A stretch of DNA of 64,000 nt from Desulfarculaceae bacterium (GTDB taxonomy: Bacteria > Desulfobacterota > Desulfarculia > Desulfarculales > Desulfarculaceae). Position numbers and translations under genes: made by a program. This document shows positions 41,866 to 48,968 of this stretch, one piece after another; position 1 is the first letter of the stretch; the number at the start of each line of letters is the position of its first letter. A model generated the notes under the pieces. The model was not told the origin of the DNA. It did no database searches and saw only the letters and a program-made list of their open reading frames with translations. The DNA lies in the NCBI GenBank assembly GCA_020444545.1, contig JAHLKT010000001.1, positions 868,001 to 932,000 on the forward strand. Reading direction: 5' to 3'.

Positions 41866-43044
41866 ATGATCTATGATTTCGACAAGATAATAGACCGAAA
41901 CCAGACGAATTCGGTCAAGTGGGAGTTTGTGGGACGCCATGTGGCCGGAGCCAGAGACGACGCCCTGCCGCTCTGGGTGGCGGACATGGATTTCCCTTGC
42001 GCCCAGCCGATCATCGATGCCCTCCATGCCCGGGCGGATCGCCTCATTTTCGGCTACAGCGACCCCTACACCGTTGAATACTTATCCGCCGTGACCAACT
42101 GGTTTGAACGAAGGTTTAACTGGCTTATCGATCCGGAGCACCTTGTCGTAGCCCCCGGGGTGGTCCCGGCCATCGGCATCCTGCTTCGCATCCTGACCCA
42201 ACCCGGCGAGGGAGTTATCATCCAGCGGCCGGTCTACTACCCCTTCACCCACATGATCACGGCCAACGGCCGCCGGGTGGTCAACAATCCGCTGTCTCTG
42301 ACTGACGGCCACTACGCCATGGACTTCGTTGACCTGGAGGCCAAGGCGGCTGATACGGCCAACACCATGATGATCCTGTGCAGCCCCCACAACCCGGTTG
42401 GCAGGGTATGGACTCCGGAGGAGTTGACCCGGACGGCCGAGATTTGTCAAAAGCACAACGTGGTGCTGGTCTCCGATGAGATTCATTGCGACCTAGTACG
42501 CCGGGGCGTGACCCACACCCCGACAAGACTGCTGAGCGAAAACGACAAGATCATCACTTGCACCTCGGCCAGCAAGAGCTTCAACCTGGCCGGGCTTCAC
42601 AACTGCAACTGCATTGTGGCCAGCGAAAAGATCAGGCAAGAGTGGCAGGCTGAGCAGCGGGGCCGCATGGGACTGTCCGGCGGTAACGCCATGGGCATAG
42701 CGGCCACTCAGGCGGCCTACAACCATGGGGAGGACTGGCTGGAGCAGGTCCTCGCTTACCTGGACGCCAACCTGCGGTTCATGGCCGAGTTCATTGCCAA
42801 GCGCTTGCCCAAGGCTTCCTTTGCCATTCCGCAGGGAACCTACCTGCCCTGGGTCGATCTGCGCGGCTACGGGCTGCCAGGGGCCGAGTTGGAGGACAGG
42901 ATCCTCCGGCAGGCCAACATTGCTCTGGACCAGGGCTACATCTTCGGTCCCGAGGGCGAAGGCTTCGAGCGGATCAACGCCGCCTGCCCCAGAAGTATTC
43001 TGGCCGACTGTCTGGAGCGTATGGCCCAGGTTCTGGAGGGCTGA
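41866..43044 (+). CDS. MalY/PatB-type PLP-dependent C-S lyase
   Basis: The 392-aa protein starts at ATG 41866; the earlier in-frame start adds residues unlike the family. MalY/PatB features: MIYDFDKIIDRNQTNSVKWE, PLWVADMDFPCAQPIIDAL, VAPGVVPAIGILLRILTQPG, and LCSPHNPVGRVWTPEEL. The Schiff-base lysine is in CTSASKSFNLAGLHNCNCIV. The enzyme cleaves cystathionine or cysteine S-conjugates to a thiol, pyruvate and ammonia. It lies 183 bases after the riboswitch operon with its own spacing, so it may be separate. Confidence 0.92.
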   Translation: MIYDFDKIIDRNQTNSVKWEFVGRHVAGARDDALPLWVADMDFPCAQPIIDALHARADRLIFGYSDPYTVEYLSAVTNWFERRFNWLIDPEHLVVAPGVVPAIGILLRILTQPGEGVIIQRPVYYPFTHMITANGRRVVNNPLSLTDGHYAMDFVDLEAKAADTANTMMILCSPHNPVGRVWTPEELTRTAEICQKHNVVLVSDEIHCDLVRRGVTHTPTRLLSENDKIITCTSASKSFNLAGLHNCNCIVASEKIRQEWQAEQRGRMGLSGGNAMGIAATQAAYNHGEDWLEQVLAYLDANLRFMAEFIAKRLPKASFAIPQGTYLPWVDLRGYGLPGAELEDRILRQANIALDQGYIFGPEGEGFERINAACPRSILADCLERMAQVLEG

Positions 43045-43125
43045 ACCCCTTGACGGGGAGGTACGGCGGCCCGGAGAAGCCGTGGTAATGATGCAAGCCT
43101 AAGAATCGCGTATCCCGCCTAAGCC

Positions 43126-43151
43126 TAAAACGAGTGGCACCTTACGTTTTA
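43126..43151. terminator. Weak hairpin between convergent genes
   Basis: TAAAACG (43126-43132) and CGTTTTA (43145-43151) can pair across a 12-base loop. The second arm overlaps the stop codon of the CoA-transferase beta gene. The stem is short and AT-rich, so termination is only possible. Confidence 0.35.
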
Positions 43152-43925
43152 AGCTCTCTTGATTATATAGCCCTCTGGGTCCACCTCGCGGCGGAGCACC
43201 TCGAGCGCATCCGTTTGGGGTGGGGAGGTCTGAGTTATCTCCGGCGCCTCCAGCAGCTCGAAGCCGGTGTTCTCGCGCACCGTTTCCAGGGTCACCCCAG
43301 GGTGCACCGACTCCACCCGCATGGCCTTGCTTTCGGGGTCGAATCCCAGGATGGCCAGGTCGGTGATGATCTTGTAAGGTCCGGTGTTCGGCGGCAGGCC
43401 CGCCTCCTCGCGCGCCCCGGCCCCGTCCAGGTAGCCGGGCGAAGTGAGGAACTCCACCTTTTCCACGAAACGCGAGCGGTTGTGCATGGTCATGATCATG
43501 GTGCGCCAGCAAAGGGAGGCGAAGTCATTGGCCCCGCCGCTGCCGGGAAAGCGCACCTTGGGCTTATTATAATCGCCCACCGAGGTGGAGTTGAGGTTGC
43601 CGTATTTGTCTATCTGGGCGCCGCCCAAAAAGGCGTAATCGACCATGCCCCGGGCGCAGGTGGTCATCATCTCGGCCATGCCGGCGGCGCAGTTGGCCTG
43701 GAAAAAGGTGCGCGAGTCGCCCACGGATATGGGCATTTTGCGTAGGCGGGGGGCCAGGCCGCCGGCCTCGAAGGCGATCACCAGGTTGGGGGCGTGGGTC
43801 TTCTGGGCCAGCATGGCCGCCGCGCAGGGCGCGCCGGTGCCCACGGCCACGGTCTTGCCGTCTTGCAAAATGCGCGCGGCGGCGCAGATCATCATTTCCA
43901 TCATGTTGTACGAGGCGCTCATCAC
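43149..43925 (-). CDS. CoA-transferase, beta subunit (glutaconate CoA-transferase-like)
   Basis: The 258-aa protein shows the beta-subunit pattern: ARILQDGKTVAVGTGAPCAA, LVIAFEAGGLAPRL with the catalytic-type Glu, SVGDSRTFFQAN, VDYAFLGGAQIDKYGNLNST and VRFPGSGGANDFASLCW. With the alpha subunit it moves CoA between acids through a glutamyl-CoA intermediate. It lies 48 bases downstream of alpha, in the same direction. The partner genes suggest that CoA moves to or from products of the beta-keto acid cleavage reaction. Confidence 0.9.
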   Translation of the reverse strand: MMSASYNMMEMMICAAARILQDGKTVAVGTGAPCAAAMLAQKTHAPNLVIAFEAGGLAPRLRKMPISVGDSRTFFQANCAAGMAEMMTTCARGMVDYAFLGGAQIDKYGNLNSTSVGDYNKPKVRFPGSGGANDFASLCWRTMIMTMHNRSRFVEKVEFLTSPGYLDGAGAREEAGLPPNTGPYKIITDLAILGFDPESKAMRVESVHPGVTLETVRENTGFELLEAPEITQTSPPQTDALEVLRREVDPEGYIIKRA

Positions 43926-43973
43926 GGGCTCCCTTGAGGAAAAAGCAGGCCGAAAAGTTGCCGGGCGGCTCGG

Positions 43974-45008
43974 TTAGTCCGCCAGGCACTCCATTTCGCG
44001 CAGCTCGCGCAGGCGGTCCAACCCGCCGCACAGTTGCAGGTACTCGTTGAAGTCGGCCACCTGGTAGATGTACTTGTCCAAAAAGCGCGCGAACTCCTCG
44101 GGGTCCTTCTCGGCAGTCAGCCACTCGCGCAGGTGATCCTCATCAGAGAAATATTCATAGGGCATGTTGCCCGGGTAGCTGCCGAAGGGAGTGTGCACCA
44201 CCGCGTCCACCAGGTAATAGGGAATGGCGGTGCGGTCGGGGTCCTGACGGATGGCCAAGTTGTCCACTAGGCGCTCGGCGGTGATGATCAGCCGCTTGGA
44301 GGCGCGGGCCAACTCCAGGTCGGCGATGGAGATGCCCTTTATACGGGCGTTGCCGAAGATATCGGCTTCGTGCACGTGGATGACCGAGACATCCGGCCAG
44401 AGGGCCGGCAGGGCTGCGTATTTCTTGCCGGTGAAGGGGCAGGTCACCACCTTGGCCGCCGAGCGGGCAAAGGTGTCGGTGCCCAGCATGGAGCGCACCA
44501 GGCCGTAGGACAGCCCCGCTGCCGCGGCCGACAGGCGCACCGACAGGGCGTGGTTGGTCCACTCGCAAAGCTCCACTTCGCCGGACTGCACCACCCGGCG
44601 GGCGTTGGCCGAAAGCCCCCTGGCCTCCAGGCCCACGATATAGGCGGCGTCCACTCGGTCCAGGCAGTGGCCCGCGCACAAGAGCTGGAAGTCGTGGGTG
44701 GAGGTGTGCCCCAAAAAGGCCATGTCCTTGCGCCTGGCCCGCAGGATTTCGTGGAGCACCGCGGTGGGGATGCGGTTGGCCCCGAAGCCGCCGATGGCCA
44801 GGTAGCTGCCGTCGGGGATGAATCGCTCCACCGCCTCCTTGGCACTCATGCGCTTGTCCGCCCCGCCGCGGGACTTATTTGCGAAAAATGTCCTGGCCGC
44901 GTCAGGGTCGGGATCTGTAAAAAGCGGCCCCTCTCCATGCGTCACACATGTTGGGGGTTCACCTTTTACTAGTTGATCCATGACCTTTTCCGTAAATCCA
45001 CTTTGCAT
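43974..45008 (-). CDS. CoA-transferase, alpha subunit (glutaconate CoA-transferase-like)
   Basis: The 344-aa protein starts at ATG 45006-45008 with GAAGGTG upstream. The alpha-subunit features are FIPDGSYLAIGGFGANRIPT, AVLHEILRARRKDMAFLGHT, AHCLDRVDAAYIVGLEARGL, AALWPDVSVIHVHEADIFGN and AERLVDNLAIRQDPDRTAIP. It pairs with the beta subunit encoded next. The gap of 145 bases to the BKACE gene may hold a secondary promoter. Confidence 0.92.
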   Translation of the reverse strand: MQSGFTEKVMDQLVKGEPPTCVTHGEGPLFTDPDPDAARTFFANKSRGGADKRMSAKEAVERFIPDGSYLAIGGFGANRIPTAVLHEILRARRKDMAFLGHTSTHDFQLLCAGHCLDRVDAAYIVGLEARGLSANARRVVQSGEVELCEWTNHALSVRLSAAAAGLSYGLVRSMLGTDTFARSAAKVVTCPFTGKKYAALPALWPDVSVIHVHEADIFGNARIKGISIADLELARASKRLIITAERLVDNLAIRQDPDRTAIPYYLVDAVVHTPFGSYPGNMPYEYFSDEDHLREWLTAEKDPEEFARFLDKYIYQVADFNEYLQLCGGLDRLRELREMECLAD

Positions 45009-45153
45009 TTTGGCACCTTCGCACTCGATATATTGCCATCGCACAGCTAGCTGCTACTCAGTTGCCTCAGAGCCGGGGCGATAGGGGCGTGGCCGGTCCC
45101 CAATGGATAAAAGGGGAGACACCATGGGGACCGGCCCGGCCCAGGGAGGTAGT

Positions 45154-46089
45154 CTAGTAGCCGACCTTGCCCAGGCCCTTCAGGCCCAATATCTCGCGGG
45201 CCTCGGCCGGGGTGGCCGGTTCGATGCCCAGCTCGCGGGCGATGCGTATGATTTTGGCCACTTGCTCGCCGCTGTTTTTGGCCAGGACCCCTTTTTCCAA
45301 GTAGAGGTTGTCCTCCAGGCCTACCCGGGCGTTGCCGCCCAGGAGCAGGGCGTGAGTGGTCAGGGGGAACTGGAAACGTCCCGCGGCGCAGACCGACCAA
45401 TGGAATTCGCCCAACTGGCGGCGGGCGGTATCCAACAAGTGGATCAGGTGCTCAACCGTGGCGGGTATGCCGCCCATGATGCCCAGCACGAATTGCAGAT
45501 ACACCGGGGTCTTGATGTGTCCGTCGTGGATCAACTGGGCTAGGTTGTTGATCATGCCCACGTCGTACACCTCGAACTCGGGCCTGGTTTCATGCTGGGC
45601 CATGACCTCGACGAACTTGCGGATGGTGTAGAAGGTGTTGGGGAAGATGAAATCCTCGGTGCCGCGCAGGTAGTCTTCCTCCCAATCGTGCCGCCACTCA
45701 TGATAATTATCGGCCACGTGCGACAGGACGAAGTTCAGGGAGCCGGCGTTGAGCGAGGCCAGCTCGGGCCGCAGGTTGGTCACCACCTTGGAGCGGTTCT
45801 CCACGGGCTCTCCCAAGCGGCCGCCGGTGGTGGGGCAGAGCACTATGTCGCAGCGCTTTTTCACCTCGCCGAGGATGCGGCGGTAGATATCCTGGTCCGC
45901 GTTGGGCCGGCCGGTATTCTCCTCGCGCACGTGCACGTGGGCCACCGCGGCGCCGGCTTCGTAGGCGGTCATGATGTCGTCGATAATCTGCTGGGCGGTG
46001 ACCGGCAGATGGGGCGACATGGTGGGAGTATGCACCGAGCCGGTCACGGCCGCGGTTATGATGGCCTTGTTCTTGGGTATATCCGACAT
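45154..46089 (-). CDS. Beta-keto acid cleavage enzyme (BKACE/Kce family)
   Basis: The 311-aa protein starts at ATG 46087-46089 (AGAAGGAA upstream). BKACE motifs are present: IITAAVTGSVHTPTMSPHLP, the metal-binding AVAHVHVREENTGRPNADQD, LCPTTGGRLGEPVENRSKVV, and GNARVGLEDNLYLEKGVLAK near the C-terminus. The family uses zinc to condense a beta-keto acid with acetyl-CoA, giving acetoacetate and a CoA ester. Substrates range from 3-keto-5-aminohexanoate to dehydrocarnitine. The upstream SDR and downstream CoA-transferase define a plausible pathway for an unknown beta-hydroxy/keto acid. Confidence 0.92.
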   Translation of the reverse strand: MSDIPKNKAIITAAVTGSVHTPTMSPHLPVTAQQIIDDIMTAYEAGAAVAHVHVREENTGRPNADQDIYRRILGEVKKRCDIVLCPTTGGRLGEPVENRSKVVTNLRPELASLNAGSLNFVLSHVADNYHEWRHDWEEDYLRGTEDFIFPNTFYTIRKFVEVMAQHETRPEFEVYDVGMINNLAQLIHDGHIKTPVYLQFVLGIMGGIPATVEHLIHLLDTARRQLGEFHWSVCAAGRFQFPLTTHALLLGGNARVGLEDNLYLEKGVLAKNSGEQVAKIIRIARELGIEPATPAEAREILGLKGLGKVGY

Positions 46090-46113
46090 GACAGGTTTCC
46101 TTCTGATCATTGC

Positions 46114-47070
46114 TTAGCTTGCTTGTATTGCCTTGAAATCGGCCATGAACTGGCGCACCATGCCCGGCAGGTCGCACGGCGGCCGCCAGCCCCATTCGTC
46201 GCCGGCGTTCGAATCGTCCAGATCCAGCCTGGCCACCCCGCTTATCATGCGGTTGATCCGGGCGTCCGGCGTAAAACTGAGCTGGGCGCCGGGGACGGCT
46301 CCGCGCACCTGTTCGACCAGCTCCTCGGCCGAGTAAGGCGGGTGAACCCCATTGACGTTGTAGACTCTGGTCTTGATGGCGCTCTCGGGCGCTTGCGATA
46401 GCTGCAACATGGCCTGGGCCGCGTCCCGGTAATAAATCACCGGGCAGCGGGTCTGGGGCTCCACCAGAATTTGGTAGGGCTGGCCCAGCAGAGGCTTCTC
46501 GATGGCCCAGCAGTTGTAGATGGACATATGCGCCACCTTGGAGCCGGGGCCCACCACCGAAGACAGGCGCAGCGCCCTGAAATCCAGACCGAAGCGGCGC
46601 TGGTAGTGCTTGCCCATCTGCTCGCCGAAAATCTTGCACACGCCGTACATGCTGGCCGGGTGCTCCACGGTGGCCTCGGTCACCGGTCCGTCGGGGATAT
46701 CCTCGCCGTAGACCGCGATGCTGCTGGCCAGCACGAATTGCTTCACCCCGCTCAGGCGGGCCGCCTCCAGCAAGCGGTAAGTGCCGTGGATGTTCACCTC
46801 AAAGGCGCTCCAGGGGTCTTCCTCCGAAGGGACCGAGAGCATGCCCCCCAGGTGGAACACCGTATCCACCTCATGGCTGCGCATGTTCTCCACCAGCGCC
46901 GAGAGGCTCAGCATGGAGGAACGGACGTAGGCATACTTGCCCGCGATATCGGCCAGGGAGGGGCCGGGAGGGGCCGGGTCCAACAGCACGGGGCGATGCC
47001 CCTCGGCCAGGGCCAGCCGGGCCACCTGCGATCCTATGAAGCCGGTGCCGCCGGTAATCAGGATGGTCAT
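46114..47070 (-). CDS. Extended SDR, epimerase/threonine-3-dehydrogenase-like
   Basis: The 318-aa protein has NAD-binding GGTGFIGSQVARLALAEGH, active-site SSIAVYG and catalytic YGVCK (Y-x3-K). The stretch FHLGGMLSVPSEEDPWSAFE...NIHGTYRLLEAARLSGVK and the segment TRCPVIYYRDAAQAMLQL resemble bacterial SDR-type L-threonine 3-dehydrogenases more than sugar epimerases. It lies 24 bases upstream of the BKACE gene. I infer that it oxidises a beta-hydroxy acid to the beta-keto acid used by BKACE. A sugar-nucleotide role is an alternative but has no support nearby. Confidence 0.85.
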   Translation of the reverse strand: MTILITGGTGFIGSQVARLALAEGHRPVLLDPAPPGPSLADIAGKYAYVRSSMLSLSALVENMRSHEVDTVFHLGGMLSVPSEEDPWSAFEVNIHGTYRLLEAARLSGVKQFVLASSIAVYGEDIPDGPVTEATVEHPASMYGVCKIFGEQMGKHYQRRFGLDFRALRLSSVVGPGSKVAHMSIYNCWAIEKPLLGQPYQILVEPQTRCPVIYYRDAAQAMLQLSQAPESAIKTRVYNVNGVHPPYSAEELVEQVRGAVPGAQLSFTPDARINRMISGVARLDLDDSNAGDEWGWRPPCDLPGMVRQFMADFKAIQAS

Positions 47071-47292
47071 GAAACTACTCCTCCGGACCTCTGACCAGCC
47101 CGCCGTTTTCCGGCGGCGGTGGGTCAGGGGATTGATTTATTGGTATGGGGCCAGGCCGTTCCAGCCGGCCGGAACCCAGTTGCCGGTTTGTGACTAAGGG
47201 CCGTTGATCGCGGCCTGGCATTTGCCAAGGCCTGATAATTTCGGCTGGGTGCTCCCGGGCGTTAATCCGCCGTGTGGCGATATCGGGTCAGG

Positions 47293-48522
47293 TCACGCAT
47301 CGCTCAGTTGCGACATGAGGCCCTCCCTGTCCACCGCGCAGTCCAGGCGTCGCAGCTCCCGCCCCTTGTCCAGGACCAGCACGGAAGGCACGCGGCCCAC
47401 GTCGTATCTCTGGGCGAGGTTTTTCCGGGTGGCTATGTCGACGGTTAAAATTTGATACCTGTCCGCGAGGCTGTGGTTCACCTCTTCCAGGAGGGTGCCG
47501 AAGGCCAAGCTCTTATTATCCATGGCATCCAAGAAAAGGAGCAGGACCTGTTTTTCGCTTTGCAAGACCTGGGTGTTGAAGGTGTGCAGCTCGTCGATAT
47601 ACCTCTCGGCGGCAACCGCCGCGGTGGCGCCGTCACCCGCCGCCGTGACCACCTGCCGCAAATATTTGATCCGGCTGTCCCCCGCGGCGTACACGCCTTC
47701 CAGATTGGTTTCCATCATTTCGTTGGTGGCGATATAGCCCCGCGAATCCATTTTCAGCCCACTGTCCGTCAGCCAGCGGGTGCAGGGCACCATCCCCACA
47801 AAGAAGAACACGCCCTGGCAGTCGCAAAGGGTGGACTCGCCGGTCTTCAAATTCTTTATCTTCACCGCGCTGACCGCCTGGTCGCCCACCACTTCTTCCA
47901 CGGTGGAGTTCCACACGAACTTCATTTTCTCGTGGCGCAGGGCGCGCTCCCGGCTCACCTTGTTGCAGTCCAGAACGCCCTCGTCGTGGAGCACGATCAC
48001 CGTGACCTGGCTGGCGTATTTGGCGATAACCATGCCCTCTTCAATGGCCTGGTCGCCGCTGCCCACCACCACCACGTGGTCCCCTTCATAAGACTCCGCG
48101 TCGCAGGTGGCGCAGTAGGAAACCCCGCTGCCCCGGAGTTCTTCTTCGCCCGGGATATTGAGAACCCTTGGTTCGCTGCCGACGGCTATAATCACCGCCT
48201 TTGCCGACAACTCTCTATTTTTCTTGGTGGTAAGCCTTTTTATTTCTCCGGCAAAATCGGTGGCAACGACTTCACCCCTTAGGAACTCGACGCCAAAGCT
48301 TTCGGCATGGCTTATGAAGTCAGCCATCAGCTCCGGGCCGCTGGTCCTGATGTATCCGGGGTAGTTGACCAGCTCTTGGGTGGCATCCACCGTGCCTCCG
48401 AGCACGCCCTTGTTGATGACCAGGGTCTTGAGCTTGGCCCTGCCGCCGTAAATCGCGGCGGCAAGGCCGGCAGGTCCGCCGCCGATGATGATCAAGTCGT
48501 AAGCCTGGTTGAGTGCCGCCAT
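47293..48522 (-). CDS. Thioredoxin reductase-like flavoprotein with C-terminal redox-inactive thioredoxin domain
   Basis: The 409-aa protein starts at ATG 48520-48522 with GAGGA upstream. Residues 1-315 are a TrxB fold: FAD motif LIIIGGGPAGLAAAIYGGRA, redox motif CATC (Cys137, Cys140), and GVYAAGDSRIKYLRQVVTAA. At the nucleotide site (150-182) it has VVGSGDQAIEEG but VIVLHDEG where NADPH enzymes carry HRR, so the arginines that bind the 2'-phosphate are absent. Residues of about 318-409 are a thioredoxin-like fold (LLLFLDAMDNKSLAFGTLLE, YDVGRVPSVLVLDKGRELRR) without a CxxC. The donor may therefore be NADH, ferredoxin or another cofactor. The gene is 20 bases downstream of the thioredoxin gene. 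Confidence 0.88.
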   Translation of the reverse strand: MAALNQAYDLIIIGGGPAGLAAAIYGGRAKLKTLVINKGVLGGTVDATQELVNYPGYIRTSGPELMADFISHAESFGVEFLRGEVVATDFAGEIKRLTTKKNRELSAKAVIIAVGSEPRVLNIPGEEELRGSGVSYCATCDAESYEGDHVVVVGSGDQAIEEGMVIAKYASQVTVIVLHDEGVLDCNKVSRERALRHEKMKFVWNSTVEEVVGDQAVSAVKIKNLKTGESTLCDCQGVFFFVGMVPCTRWLTDSGLKMDSRGYIATNEMMETNLEGVYAAGDSRIKYLRQVVTAAGDGATAAVAAERYIDELHTFNTQVLQSEKQVLLLFLDAMDNKSLAFGTLLEEVNHSLADRYQILTVDIATRKNLAQRYDVGRVPSVLVLDKGRELRRLDCAVDREGLMSQLSDA

Positions 48523-48542
48523 GTCGATCCTCTTCGCCCTGC

Positions 48543-48869
48543 CTACGCGGCCAGAACGCCGGCTATTTTCTCTTCGATCTGGTCGTCGTCCAGGTTGCCC
48601 ACCTGTTTGCCGCGGAAGTCGCCCTCGTTGAAGTAGAGAATCTGGGGAACCCCCTTCAGGGAAAACCGCTGTTGCAGCTGCGGGTCTTCTTCCACATCCA
48701 CGTAATAGAACCCGAATTTGCCTTGATAGTTGGGCTGTAGTTCTTCTAGGAGCGGAACCACCTGGCGGCAGACGTGGCATCCCTTGCGGGAGAATATGAC
48801 CAGGCAAGGTTCGCCGTTGTCATAGACCACCTCTTCAAAAGAATCATCGTTGAGTTTCTGTAGCGCCAT
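48543..48869 (-). CDS. Thioredoxin with CHVC active site
   Basis: The 108-aa protein has the thioredoxin fold: LVIFSRKGCHVCRQVVPLLE with redox Cys31 and Cys34, FYYVDVEEDPQLQQRFSLKG, and the cis-Pro loop GVPQILYFNEGDFRGKQVG. The active site is CHVC in place of the usual CGPC, which would raise the redox potential toward that of more oxidising relatives. It is directly upstream of the reductase gene, so the pair forms a dedicated redox couple. Its target is unknown. Confidence 0.92.
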   Translation of the reverse strand: MALQKLNDDSFEEVVYDNGEPCLVIFSRKGCHVCRQVVPLLEELQPNYQGKFGFYYVDVEEDPQLQQRFSLKGVPQILYFNEGDFRGKQVGNLDDDQIEEKIAGVLAA

Positions 48870-48968
48870 TGTCCGATCTTCCTATGCTGGTTCGCTATTG
48901 GTGCGATACCAATCCGATATCCGGGGAACTGCTTGCCGTGCCCCGGCAGGCAGTTCCCCGGCTGATGA

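Noticed and set aside
46114-47070. SDR considered as UDP-glucose 4-epimerase
   Set aside because: The sequence pattern is closer to SDR-type threonine dehydrogenase, and the neighbours are BKACE and CoA-transferase with no sugar genes.
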